Of a DNA stretch of 12,003 nt, positions 6,120-12,003 are shown one piece after another. Where the stretch lies: positions 1-12,003 of the forward strand of contig JBAXRO010000058.1 of NCBI GenBank assembly GCA_037131165.1, written 5' to 3'. The notes beneath the pieces were generated by a model. The model did no database searches and was not told the origin of the DNA. It was given only the letters and a program-made list of their open reading frames with translations. Position 1 is the first letter of the stretch. The number at the start of each line of letters is the position of its first letter. Source of the stretch: WLNJ01 sp037131165. GTDB lineage: Bacteria; Actinomycetota; Thermoleophilia; Solirubrobacterales; Solirubrobacteraceae. Made by a program: the position numbers and the translations under genes.

Positions 6120-6416
6120 TCAGTAGCCGAGAGCGAACTTCGCGTCTTCGCTCATCATCTCGGGAGTCCAAGGCGGGGTGAAGACCATGTTCGTAATCAC
6201 CTCGTCGACTCCGTCGAGCTCTCCGACGAACTCCTTCATCTGCTCGGAAACCTGAGGGCCGATCGGGCAGGCGGGGGTGGTCAGCGTGAAGGTGACGGTT
6301 ACCGTCCCATCCTCGACCTCGGCCGTGTATACGAGTCCGAGCTCGACGAAGTCGAGTCCGAGCTCGGGGTCGATCACGTCCCTCAGTGCTTCCATGACTT
6401 GCTCTTCGGTTGGCAT
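6120..6416 (-). CDS. DUF59/MIP18-family (SufT/PaaD-like) Fe-S assembly protein
   Basis: This 98-residue protein matches the DUF59 family throughout its length: ALRDVIDPELGLDFVELGLVY near the N terminus, TLTTPACPIGPQVSEQM in the middle with the conserved cysteine C50, and the C-terminal VFTPPWTPEMMSEDAKFALGY. Family members such as SufT act in the maturation or delivery of Fe-S clusters; related PaaD and Cia2/MIP18 proteins have similar roles. Here the gene stands alone, not in a suf cluster, so the client is unknown. IspH, encoded in the same window, is an Fe-S enzyme, but nothing in the sequence links the two. The gene is convergent with the WS/DGAT gene (17-bp gap) and divergent from the fxsA-like gene. 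Its ATG at 6414-6416 has no ribosome binding site but has a -10-like box 7 nt upstream. Confidence 0.9.
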   Translation of the reverse strand: MPTEEQVMEALRDVIDPELGLDFVELGLVYTAEVEDGTVTVTFTLTTPACPIGPQVSEQMKEFVGELDGVDEVITNMVFTPPWTPEMMSEDAKFALGY

Positions 6417-6423
6417 TCGTACG

Positions 6424-6429
6424 AGGTTA
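6424..6429 (-). promoter_or_regulatory. Putative -10 box (TAACCT), leaderless start of the DUF59 gene
   Basis: TAACCT on the minus strand fits TANNNT and lies 7 nt before the ATG at 6416. With no Shine-Dalgarno sequence in the short upstream stretch, a leaderless transcript is the simplest reading. Confidence 0.45.
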
Positions 6430-6463
6430 GCGGCGAGACCGCCGGATCGGACCCCGGAGCCCC

Positions 6464-6469
6464 TACCCT
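6464..6469 (+). promoter_or_regulatory. Putative -10 box (TACCCT), leaderless start of the fxsA-like gene
   Basis: TACCCT fits TANNNT and ends 6 nt before the ATG at 6476. No Shine-Dalgarno sequence is present. The 59-bp spacer thus seems to hold two back-to-back leaderless promoters; -35 elements are weak on both strands. Confidence 0.45.
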
Positions 6470-6475
6470 TGGGTC

Positions 6476-6976
6476 ATGGCCCTGATCGTGATCGCCCTGA
6501 TCGCCGTCCCGCTCGTCGAACTCTGGGTGATCATCCAGATCGGTGGACTGATCGGAGCGTGGCCGACGATCGGACTGCTGCTTGCCTCATCGCTGATCGG
6601 CGCGACACTGCTCAAGCGCGAAGGCCAGGCCGCCTGGCGCCGGGTCAACGGCGCAGTGGCGGCGGGCCGAGTGCCGGCGAGGGAATCGGTCGACGGAGTG
6701 CTCGTCGTGATCGGCGGTTCGCTGATGCTGGCCCCGGGCTTCATCACCGACCTTCTCGGGATCCTGCTGCTGATCCGACCGATCCGGGACCTTGTTCGCA
6801 CTCTCGGCCTCGCGAGGCTCGTCGGCGGCGGCTGGCGGGGAGTCGCCTTCACAGCCGCCACGAAAGCGACCGGGGCCGCCACCGGGTCTCGTTCCCCGCG
6901 CGACCCTGACGCGCGCCGCAGCTACGACGTGGAAGGCTTCGCGGTGGATGCGGATTCACCCACACTCAAACGCTGA
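6476..6976 (+). CDS. fxsA: FxsA family membrane protein
   Basis: This 166-residue protein has the FxsA pattern: PLVELWVIIQIGGLIGAWPTI at the N terminus, then LLKREG, GRVPARESVDGVLVVIGG and the hallmark LAPGFITDLLGILLLI. Hydrophobic segments at about 2-21, 27-46 and 74-100 predict an integral membrane protein with a soluble C-terminal tail of about 65 residues that is Arg/Ala-rich and then more acidic. E. coli FxsA is known for easing F-plasmid exclusion of phage T7; the general role in bacteria is not settled. The ATG at 6476 is the only sensible start, as the first membrane segment begins directly after it. The gene is divergent from the DUF59 gene and is followed by the sigma factor cassette, which seems to have its own promoter. 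Confidence 0.9.
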   Translation: MALIVIALIAVPLVELWVIIQIGGLIGAWPTIGLLLASSLIGATLLKREGQAAWRRVNGAVAAGRVPARESVDGVLVVIGGSLMLAPGFITDLLGILLLIRPIRDLVRTLGLARLVGGGWRGVAFTAATKATGAATGSRSPRDPDARRSYDVEGFAVDADSPTLKR

Positions 6977-7017
6977 GAGCAGCGGCCGGTAGCTTTTTCG
7001 TAACGGCTCGGACTCAC

Positions 7018-7026
7018 TGCTATCTT
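7018..7026 (+). promoter_or_regulatory. Extended -10 promoter (TGC-TATCTT) of the sigma factor cassette
   Basis: TGCTATCTT has the extended -10 layout also seen at 4201 (TGCTAT shared). A transcript starting near 7033 would have a leader of about 33 nt up to the GTG at 7066. No convincing -35 hexamer is seen at normal spacing. An ECF-type GGAAC element is also absent, so autoregulation by the encoded factor is not evident. Confidence 0.4.
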
Positions 7027-7055
7027 CGGCCTCCAGCCGGTGGCTCTCACCTGTC

Positions 7056-7062
7056 GGGAGGA
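7056..7062 (+). promoter_or_regulatory. Ribosome binding site deciding the GTG start of the sigma factor
   Basis: GGGAGGA is the strongest Shine-Dalgarno match in this part of the window and lies 3 nt before the GTG at 7066, slightly close. The next in-frame ATG (7093) is about 30 nt away from it, so the GTG is the better start. Confidence 0.6.
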
Positions 7063-7065
7063 CGG

Positions 7066-7809
7066 GTGAGCCAGTTGCAGGCCCCTGACCGAATGCCACA
7101 TCGCCAGACGCCCGATCCCGCCGACCTGCCCTCGATGGGCACCGACCAGCTGTTCGAGTCCTTTCTCGCCTATCGCGAGGCCGGCGAGCGCGAATCGGCG
7201 ATGCTCTGCATTCAGCTGTTCGCCTGGCAGATGTTCCCCGCCCTGATCGCACGGGTCAAGCGGCGCTACCCGGACCTCGATGCGGAGGACTTCGCAAGCG
7301 AGGCGATCGAATCGGTGATCGAGTGGACCGACAAGGACGACAACGAATTCGACGGCGAAAAGCCGGCCCAGCTGCACAAGTTCGTCTACGTCGTCCTCGA
7401 CCGCAGGATCGCCGAGTTCTTCCGCATGAAGGCAAGGCGCGAGGAGATCGCCACGACCGTCTCGCTCGACGCCGGCTCGGGCCCCGAAGGCCAATCGACG
7501 ATCCTCGATGCCTTCCCCGACGAGGAGGACGGCTTCAACGACGTCGAGCTCGCTGAGATCCGCGAGGCGGTGATGGCCGAACTCAACCCCGAGCACCGCG
7601 AGGTGATCGGATACGTCTATGCCGGCTACCGCTCGAGGGAGATCGCAGAGATCACTGGACTGACAGTCGCCAACATCGACCAGATCCGCCACCGCTACCG
7701 CGAACTGAAGCGCAAGGCGATGATCGAAGTGGGACTCGTTGCCGACCCCGACGAAGCCCGTCAGAATGAGGACGACGGCGACGACCGTAATGATCGTGAT
7801 CTGAAATGA
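7066..7809 (+). CDS. RNA polymerase sigma-70 family (ECF-like) sigma factor
   Basis: The 247-residue product has the two-domain layout of an ECF-like sigma factor. The sigma-2 part is about residues 40-125: AWQMFPALIARVKRRYPDLDAEDFASEAIESVIEW, then FVYVVLDRRIAEFFRMKARR as the likely -10-binding helix. The sigma-4 part is about 165-218: LNPEHREVIGYVYAGYRSREIAEITGLTVANIDQIRHRYRELKRK, a typical helix-turn-helix. An acidic linker (PDEEDGFNDVE) joins them. Extensions of about 35 residues at the N terminus and a very acidic C terminus (EDDGDDRNDRD) go beyond a minimal ECF factor. It would direct RNA polymerase to a dedicated promoter set; targets are unknown. The stop overlaps the next start as ATGA. 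No zinc-finger anti-sigma gene is adjacent; the XRE-like protein occupies the place where one is often found. Confidence 0.85.
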   Translation: MSQLQAPDRMPHRQTPDPADLPSMGTDQLFESFLAYREAGERESAMLCIQLFAWQMFPALIARVKRRYPDLDAEDFASEAIESVIEWTDKDDNEFDGEKPAQLHKFVYVVLDRRIAEFFRMKARREEIATTVSLDAGSGPEGQSTILDAFPDEEDGFNDVELAEIREAVMAELNPEHREVIGYVYAGYRSREIAEITGLTVANIDQIRHRYRELKRKAMIEVGLVADPDEARQNEDDGDDRNDRDLK

Positions 7810-8471
7810 GCCTTGCCGACGAGCGATTCGAGCAGTTCGTGGACTCCATCCGGGCCGGACGGAGGGTCGATCACAACGCGCTGTTCGATGGTCTCGACCG
7901 AGGGGAACGGCTTGAGCTCACCGACCTGATCGAAGGTTTTGCCGCCAGCGAGCGTTCAGCTCCGGTCGATCTCGACAGATTCGAGTCGACCCGCAACGAC
8001 GATCCGAACCTCGAGCGCTTGGGACGGGCGATGAATGGCGTCTCGGGGATGTGGCCTGCCGCCCTCCCGCGGCTGCGTAACCGGGCACAGCTCGGCCGTG
8101 ACGAGCTCGTCTCCAAGCTCGCTGACGAGATCGGAACGCCAGACAGTCGCGAGAAGGTCGAGGAGTACTACCACCGGATGGAATGGGGCAGCCTGCCGGC
8201 CGGCGGGGTCAACGACAAGGTTGTCGATTCGCTCGCCGGGATCCTCGGGGCCGACCCGGCCGAGCTGAGGAAGTCCGGCGACTTCCGAGGATCGGCGAGC
8301 AGGGAGTCGGTCGCCGACGAGTCGCCGGCCGTCTTTGCCCGGCTCGTCGGGCCGGGACAGGCCGCAGACGCACCGAACGCCTCGGCTTCGCCGGACGCGG
8401 GGAACGAGATGACCGACCTCCCCTCGCCCGACGACTGGGACGAGACGGACCGCCTCTTCCTCGGCGGATGA
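7806..8471 (+). CDS. Putative regulator with XRE-like helix-turn-helix, partner of sigma factor and ImmA/IrrE protease
   Basis: This 221-residue protein is not a clear member of a named family. Residues 1-50 are helical and charged (FVDSIRAGRRVDHNALFDGL, LTDLIEGFAASE). Residues about 87-157 resemble an XRE-type DNA-binding domain: LPRLRNRAQLGRDELVSKLA, then REKVEEYYHRMEWG and VVDSLAGILGADPAELR. A disordered-looking Ala/Ser/Pro/Asp stretch (about 160-210) leads to a short acidic-aromatic end, DDWDETDRLFLGG. It overlaps both neighbours by ATGA, so it is very likely made in step with them. In ImmA/ImmR and IrrE/DdrO pairs the metallopeptidase cleaves an XRE regulator encoded next to it; by analogy this protein is the probable substrate. 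Whether it binds DNA, the sigma factor or both cannot be told. It has no Cys/His pattern of a zinc anti-sigma factor. Confidence 0.7.
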   Translation: MSLADERFEQFVDSIRAGRRVDHNALFDGLDRGERLELTDLIEGFAASERSAPVDLDRFESTRNDDPNLERLGRAMNGVSGMWPAALPRLRNRAQLGRDELVSKLADEIGTPDSREKVEEYYHRMEWGSLPAGGVNDKVVDSLAGILGADPAELRKSGDFRGSASRESVADESPAVFARLVGPGQAADAPNASASPDAGNEMTDLPSPDDWDETDRLFLGG

Positions 8472-9160
8472 ACGCTGCCTCCCGCTTCAGCGACCCGGCC
8501 GGCGGCCCTGCGGTCAAGGTCGATCGCCACGGGACGGACATGGTGGCGATGGAGGCGGCAGCGATCGGAGTGCTCGACTCTCTGCCCCACTGGTTCTGGG
8601 ACGCGGTGCCCCCTGTGCCGGTCGAGCGGATCGCGGCCGACCACTTCGGCCTGCTGGTCCGGGAGTCCGAGGATCCGGCGAAGGTGCCCGGTGCGCCAGC
8701 GATCCCGGAGGGCGACCACCTCTCCGGCTTCCTGCTGGCCAAGCGGGGCGAGATCTGGGTCAATGCCAAGGACGCGCGGGAGTGGCCTCCGCGCAGGCGG
8801 TTCACGATCGCCCACGAGCTCGGCCACTGGGTCCTCCACCGGGACCTCGGCGAAGTGATGTGCCGGGCGATCGACTCGCCCGGCGAAAGCCAGGGCGATG
8901 GGCAGCTGGTCGATTCCGAGGGGAGGCCGATCCTCGCCCGTCCGGAAGCCGAGGCGAACGCCTTCGCCGCCGCCCTGCTGCTGCCCGCCAAGCTGATCCG
9001 CGAGAGCCACTCTGCATCAGGCGGTGACATCGACCTGATCCAGGAGCGGTTCAACAGCTCGCGCGCAGCACTGAAACGGCGCTTCGCGACTCTCGGGCTG
9101 GAGTTCCCGCCCGATCCCGAGGGCGAAGCGAGCCCCGGGTCGGGCTCACCCTCGACCTGA
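8468..9160 (+). CDS. ImmA/IrrE family zinc metallo-endopeptidase
   Basis: The 230-residue product carries the HEXXH zinc site as TIAHELGHWVLHRD (H116, E117, H120) and a downstream EAEANAFAAALLLP, where a Glu (probably E162) serves as third ligand in the family. A C-terminal helical element, SSRAALKRRFATLGLE, matches the short helix-turn-helix-like part after the catalytic domain of ImmA/IrrE proteins. The family acts in the cytoplasm and cleaves XRE-type repressors, as ImmA does with ImmR and IrrE with DdrO. The ATG at 8468 overlaps the stop of the preceding gene by 4 nt; the frame is open further upstream to 8183, but that part is antisense-like Arg/Gly sequence within the neighbour. About 20 residues of low-complexity C terminus follow. 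The order sigma factor, XRE-like protein, protease suggests a proteolytic switch acting on the cassette's own regulator. Confidence 0.92.
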   Translation: MNAASRFSDPAGGPAVKVDRHGTDMVAMEAAAIGVLDSLPHWFWDAVPPVPVERIAADHFGLLVRESEDPAKVPGAPAIPEGDHLSGFLLAKRGEIWVNAKDAREWPPRRRFTIAHELGHWVLHRDLGEVMCRAIDSPGESQGDGQLVDSEGRPILARPEAEANAFAAALLLPAKLIRESHSASGGDIDLIQERFNSSRAALKRRFATLGLEFPPDPEGEASPGSGSPST

Positions 9161-9170
9161 ACCACTCGCC

Positions 9171-9195
9171 TCCGCAGGGCCGAGGCCCGAGCGGA
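9171..9195. terminator. Hairpin between convergent genes, probable bidirectional terminator
   Basis: In the 38-bp gap between two convergent genes, TCCGC (9171-9175) pairs with GCGGA (9191-9195) outside GGGC (9177-9180) and GCCC (9185-9188) with a CGAG loop; a small internal loop lies between the stems. It fits exactly between the stop codons at 9160 and 9199. There is no strong T tract. Confidence 0.6.
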
Positions 9196-9198
9196 AGA

Positions 9199-9654
9199 TC
9201 AGTTGTCGGAGCCGAGCCTGTCCCAGCAGTACAGGCCGACGCACTCCTCGGCCAGCTCGCGGCAGCGCTCATCGGAGAGCCATGGCAGCACCGTCTCGAA
9301 CCACTGTTCCTCGCCGACACCCTGGTCGAAGGCGTCCTCCCCCCTCATCTCCGCGGCAAGCCTGAGCGCCTCGCGCCTGTGCTCGCCCAGGCTCGGGAAG
9401 ACGCCGGTGAGGAAGTCGCGGTTGGCGACCGGCTGGCCGACCTCCAGCGAGGCATGCCATGCGGCGAGCATCGAGAGATCGTCCTCGTCGAGGTCGGCGA
9501 CGGCCTTGCCGTAGTGGGTTGCGAGCTCACCTTCGGGGATCTCGTCGACCCAAGCCCGAACGATCTCCCCGAGGAGCTGACGACGAGCCTCGCGGCCCAC
9601 CGAATCGGCGATCACCCTGATTGCGTTCTGAGGTTCGATGAAGCAGAGGGACAA
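9199..9654 (-). CDS. Hypothetical protein, 151 aa
   Basis: I do not recognise this family. The protein is acidic and mostly helical in appearance, with a dense acidic patch ADLDEDDLSMLAAWHASLE (about 53-71), a middle part PSLGEHRREALRLAAEMRGE and a C-terminal end with three spaced cysteines (C131, C138, C143: CRELAEECVGLYC). No signal peptide or membrane span is seen. The TTG at 9652-9654 is chosen because GGAGA lies 7 nt upstream; the frame is open to a TTG at 9723, but a TATCTT box at 9698-9703 would place transcription start inside that extension. It converges on the ImmA/IrrE gene and lies downstream of the hairpin ending the Ig-like protein gene. The lack of Arg/Pro shadow composition suggests a real gene, but the start is uncertain. 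Confidence 0.6.
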   Translation of the reverse strand: MSLCFIEPQNAIRVIADSVGREARRQLLGEIVRAWVDEIPEGELATHYGKAVADLDEDDLSMLAAWHASLEVGQPVANRDFLTGVFPSLGEHRREALRLAAEMRGEDAFDQGVGEEQWFETVLPWLSDERCRELAEECVGLYCWDRLGSDN

Positions 9655-9697
9655 GCTCTCGTCTCCACTGTTCGAAGGGGCGGACTGGACGAGGGCC

Positions 9698-9703
9698 AAG
9701 ATA
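9698..9703 (-). promoter_or_regulatory. Putative -10 box (TATCTT) of the hypothetical gene
   Basis: On the minus strand TATCTT, the same hexamer as at 7021-7026, lies 43 nt before the chosen TTG at 9654. It sits between the hairpin after the upstream gene and the coding region. The -35 region is weak (TTTGCC-like, off spacing). Confidence 0.3.
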
Positions 9704-9743
9704 CGCACACCCCCCGACGGCAAAGCCGGGAATCGGCTCGAAT

Positions 9744-9771
9744 TCCGCCGGGCGATTCGCTACCCGGCGGA
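9744..9771 (-). terminator. Perfect-stem hairpin directly after the Ig-like protein gene, probable terminator
   Basis: CCGCCGGG (9745-9752) and CCCGGCGG (9763-9770) form a perfect 8-bp stem, extended by one T-A pair, with a 10-nt loop. In the direction of the minus-strand gene it begins 3 nt after the stop codon at 9775-9777. No U tract follows. A second small stem (AGCCG/CGGCT, 9724-9738) comes next. Confidence 0.65.
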
Positions 9772-9774
9772 TTC

Positions 9775-12003
9775 TCAGCCGATCGCCGTGACCCTGATCG
9801 GTGAGCTGACCCAGGACCCGAACGGGTACCCGGCTTCCGAGGGGACGACCGCGCGGATCGAGTAGCCGGCTCGACCGACGCTCGCGCGGAACCGGTAGCG
9901 GGCCGACCACTCGCCCCAACCGTTCGAGCGGGCGACGGCGAACGGCTGCCAGCCGCGCCTCGGGATCAGCGCCTGCAGAGTCACGATCTTGCCCCCGGAC
10001 GGGATCATCCCGCCGGCGAGCCGCCCGCTGAATACCGCGACCCTCCCAACCCTCACGGTCCTCGGGCTCGCCTTGAGGCTCGTCCACGCGGGAACCCTCA
10101 GGGTGAAGCTGCGCGAGCTGGGAAGTCCCCTGTGGTCGCCATCGAAGACCACCCGGATGCGCCTCGCCGGCCCAGGCGCGAGCGTGAAGCGGAACCGGCC
10201 AACCCTGTCGGTGACTATCGAACCGCCTGGCGCCCAATCGCCTCCTGACATCAGCGGCGCTGAGATCAGCGACACCACTGCACCGGCTACCGGCCGCTCC
10301 TCAGAGTCCAGCAGCGTCCCTGCGACCGTTGCAGGCCTGCCGTGCGGCACAGTCATCACGCTCTCGCCGGCAGCCGCATTGGATCCGGAACCGACGAACG
10401 CACCATCGATCCTGGTTGCCGTGCGGAGCGGGACGGCGATCACCGCCGGATCGCCGGCGAGAGTGCGGCTGGACCTGCGCTCGTTACCGGCGAGGTCGAC
10501 TGCCACCGCCTCCATCTCCCAGAGTCCCTGGCTCAGCTTGGACTCGTCGATCGACGCCTCGTAGCGCGATCCGATCAGCCGACCGGGAACCTCCACCCAG
10601 TCACCGCCCGAGATTCTCCTCATCAGCAGCGACACCGAGGTGAGGCCCGAACCGGAATCGAGCGAGTCGATCCGGACGACCCTCGGGTCGGAAGCATCCT
10701 GAGGCAGGAACGCAAGCCGCTCGGGCGGGGTCGAATCGATCCGGACGGTCACACGGTGCTTGCCCGAGGAGTTCCCGGCTGCGTCCACCGCCTCGGCCTC
10801 CACCAGATGCGCACCGTCTTCACGGATCTCGACGGAGTTGGAGTCCCCAGGCTGGGAGTCGGCATCTCCCCCGTCGACCCGGATCCGCACCGCGGCCGGA
10901 CTGCCCTCGCCGCTCCCCATCCCGGAGAGATTCGCCTGATCGCGCCCCCGAGCCGTGACGGTCACGGGCTCGGTCGACCATCCGGCCCCGGGAAGCCCCG
11001 ACCATTCGAGAGCCGGCGGCGACTCGTCGACCCGGACTCTGGCTGTCGTCACCGAGGGGGACGCGAGCCCGGAACCACCGATCGCACGGACCGAGATGTC
11101 CGTGACCCCCTCCGGCGTTCCGGCAAGTGGGATCTCAACCGTCTCGCCCTGAAGGTCCAAGCCGGTTCCCGGAAGACCGCCCCTCGAAACAGCCCATCCG
11201 GCTATCCCGGATGGCGGCAGGGCAAGGTCTCGGTCGGGTGTGACCTTCAGGTTGAGCGAGTTGGCAGCGGACCTGCCGATCCAGCCGATCGGGGCGTCGA
11301 TCCTGGCGGGGCCTGGTCGCGACCGATCGCAGCGCATCACCGCTGGAGCCGACGCCTTGCCCCAATCGAAGTTGCCCGCGGAGTCCTCGAACGCGACCTT
11401 CGCCTCCCACTCGCCATCGGCTGGCAGCACGACCGGAGCCGATGCCGCCGCGCCTGGCTGAGCCGAGATCCTCCGGTCCGGAAGGCAGCTGAGCACTGCG
11501 GCCGATTCGCCGAGCGGACAGACCTTCAGGACCGAGGCGACCACGGGCGAACCATCGCCCGTCTGCGGGGCTTGCCACTCAATCTCGAAGCTCGGAGTCG
11601 ATCGCCACGCGTCGCCACCGCTGACCGCCGGGGCAGAGCCGGGAACGGGCGCCGTGCCGTCCACCCCGATATCGAAGTCCCTCTCCGACCGATTCCCCGC
11701 TGCGTCGATCCCCACCGCCGTGACCGTCCTGCGCCCCTCAGGAAGGCCGACCGGAATCCTGAAGCTGACTGAGCGGTCGACGCATGGGCGCGGACGAGTG
11801 TCGTCGCATTCGAATCTCCTCGATTCGACCTCGCTGCCGTCGACGAGTAGTTGCATGCGCTCGATCCCGCTCGCGTCGGCGGCATCCAACTTGAGTTCGC
11901 TGCCGGGAACAACCCACGGACGTTCGAGTGCGGCCCCGGAGGCTGTGAGCGTCGGGGGTGCCGGATCGCGGACGGTGACACGCGCATACCAGGTGTAGGC
12001 GTC
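9775..12003 (-). CDS. Large Ig-like/FN3-like repeat protein, probably exported; 5' end outside window
   Basis: The frame is open from the right edge of the window to a TGA at 9775-9777, giving 742 C-terminal residues; a TTG at 11889 lies inside the open frame and is not needed as a start. The visible part is a chain of beta-sandwich modules. The strand motif DxAGN recurs as DAAGN (100-104), DSAGN (207-211), DAAGN (407-411) and DLAGN (503-507), with a degenerate IGGSG where a copy would fall near 308, so the period is about 100 residues. Linkers often read VDxxxPP or IDSTPP. Cysteine pairs at 66/74 and 162/173 could form disulfides. Residues about 556-636 resemble a carboxypeptidase-regulatory-like domain (AGTLLDSEERPVAGAVVSL), and about 640-742 form a last beta domain. 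There is no C-terminal LPXTG motif or membrane anchor. A secreted or surface role is inferred from the architecture only. Confidence 0.85.
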   Translation of the reverse strand, partial: DAYTWYARVTVRDPAPPTLTASGAALERPWVVPGSELKLDAADASGIERMQLLVDGSEVESRRFECDDTRPRPCVDRSVSFRIPVGLPEGRRTVTAVGIDAAGNRSERDFDIGVDGTAPVPGSAPAVSGGDAWRSTPSFEIEWQAPQTGDGSPVVASVLKVCPLGESAAVLSCLPDRRISAQPGAAASAPVVLPADGEWEAKVAFEDSAGNFDWGKASAPAVMRCDRSRPGPARIDAPIGWIGRSAANSLNLKVTPDRDLALPPSGIAGWAVSRGGLPGTGLDLQGETVEIPLAGTPEGVTDISVRAIGGSGLASPSVTTARVRVDESPPALEWSGLPGAGWSTEPVTVTARGRDQANLSGMGSGEGSPAAVRIRVDGGDADSQPGDSNSVEIREDGAHLVEAEAVDAAGNSSGKHRVTVRIDSTPPERLAFLPQDASDPRVVRIDSLDSGSGLTSVSLLMRRISGGDWVEVPGRLIGSRYEASIDESKLSQGLWEMEAVAVDLAGNERRSSRTLAGDPAVIAVPLRTATRIDGAFVGSGSNAAAGESVMTVPHGRPATVAGTLLDSEERPVAGAVVSLISAPLMSGGDWAPGGSIVTDRVGRFRFTLAPGPARRIRVVFDGDHRGLPSSRSFTLRVPAWTSLKASPRTVRVGRVAVFSGRLAGGMIPSGGKIVTLQALIPRRGWQPFAVARSNGWGEWSARYRFRASVGRAGYSIRAVVPSEAGYPFGSWVSSPIRVTAIG

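Noticed and set aside
6975..6998. Possible intrinsic terminator after the fxsA-like gene (a T5 run at 6994-6998).
   Set aside because: The stem before the T run is only three to four sound pairs with wobble extension, too weak to call.
7030..7061. CCTCC (7030-7034) able to pair with the GGAGG (7057-7061) of the sigma factor ribosome binding site, suggesting a leader switch.
   Set aside because: The likely transcription start near 7033 would leave most of the CCTCC outside the RNA, and the rest of the fold is weak.
8183..8467. Upstream extension of the ImmA/IrrE frame into the preceding gene.
   Set aside because: Composition is shadow-like (Arg/Gly-rich) and the ATG at 8468 in an ATGA overlap matches the pattern of the preceding gene pair.
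10342..11772. A 476-codon open frame on the + strand opposite the Ig-like protein gene.
   Set aside because: Arg/His/Pro-rich composition without domains, while the minus strand shows regular Ig-like modules over the same bases.

Overview
The window looks like chromosomal DNA of a high-GC actinobacterium, probably of the Thermoleophilia/Solirubrobacterales type. This is an inference. It rests on the strong G/C third-position bias, frequent TTG/GTG starts, TANNNT boxes 6-8 nt from start codons (leaderless style), a WS/DGAT wax ester/triacylglycerol synthase, an ACAD10/11-like acyl-CoA dehydrogenase, the non-mevalonate enzyme IspH and a large exported-type protein built of Ig-like modules. No tRNA, rRNA, CRISPR array or insertion sequence was seen.

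Left part (1-4061). The C-terminal end of a probable thioredoxin-fold protein enters on the + strand and meets a minus-strand operon head to head. Between them is a GC-rich hairpin that may act as a terminator. Read in its own direction, the operon is: acyl-CoA dehydrogenase, a 52-residue single-span membrane protein whose TTG start overlaps the preceding stop, ispH, and a calcineurin-like metallophosphoesterase that starts at TTG 14 nt after ispH. Spacings are so short that one transcript is likely.

Middle part (4062-6976). A 175-bp divergent region separates the acyl-CoA dehydrogenase (fatty acid breakdown) from a WS/DGAT acyltransferase (storage lipid synthesis). The acyltransferase has two unusual points: a 12-bp tandem duplication that doubles its ribosome-binding-site/start-codon unit, and a Lys/Ala-rich, histone-H1-like tail of about 155 residues. 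A DUF59/SufT-type Fe-S assembly protein and an FxsA membrane protein follow as a divergent pair, both apparently leaderless.

Right part (6977-12003). A three-gene + strand cassette with two ATGA overlaps encodes a sigma-70-family factor, a protein with an XRE-like helix-turn-helix, and an ImmA/IrrE zinc metallopeptidase. I infer a proteolysis-controlled sigma switch, and this is the strongest candidate here for an under-described system. A compact hairpin closes the cassette against a convergent minus-strand hypothetical gene. Upstream of that gene, also on the minus strand, is the 3' part of a large repetitive Ig-like protein gene that ends at a perfect hairpin and runs off the right edge of the window.
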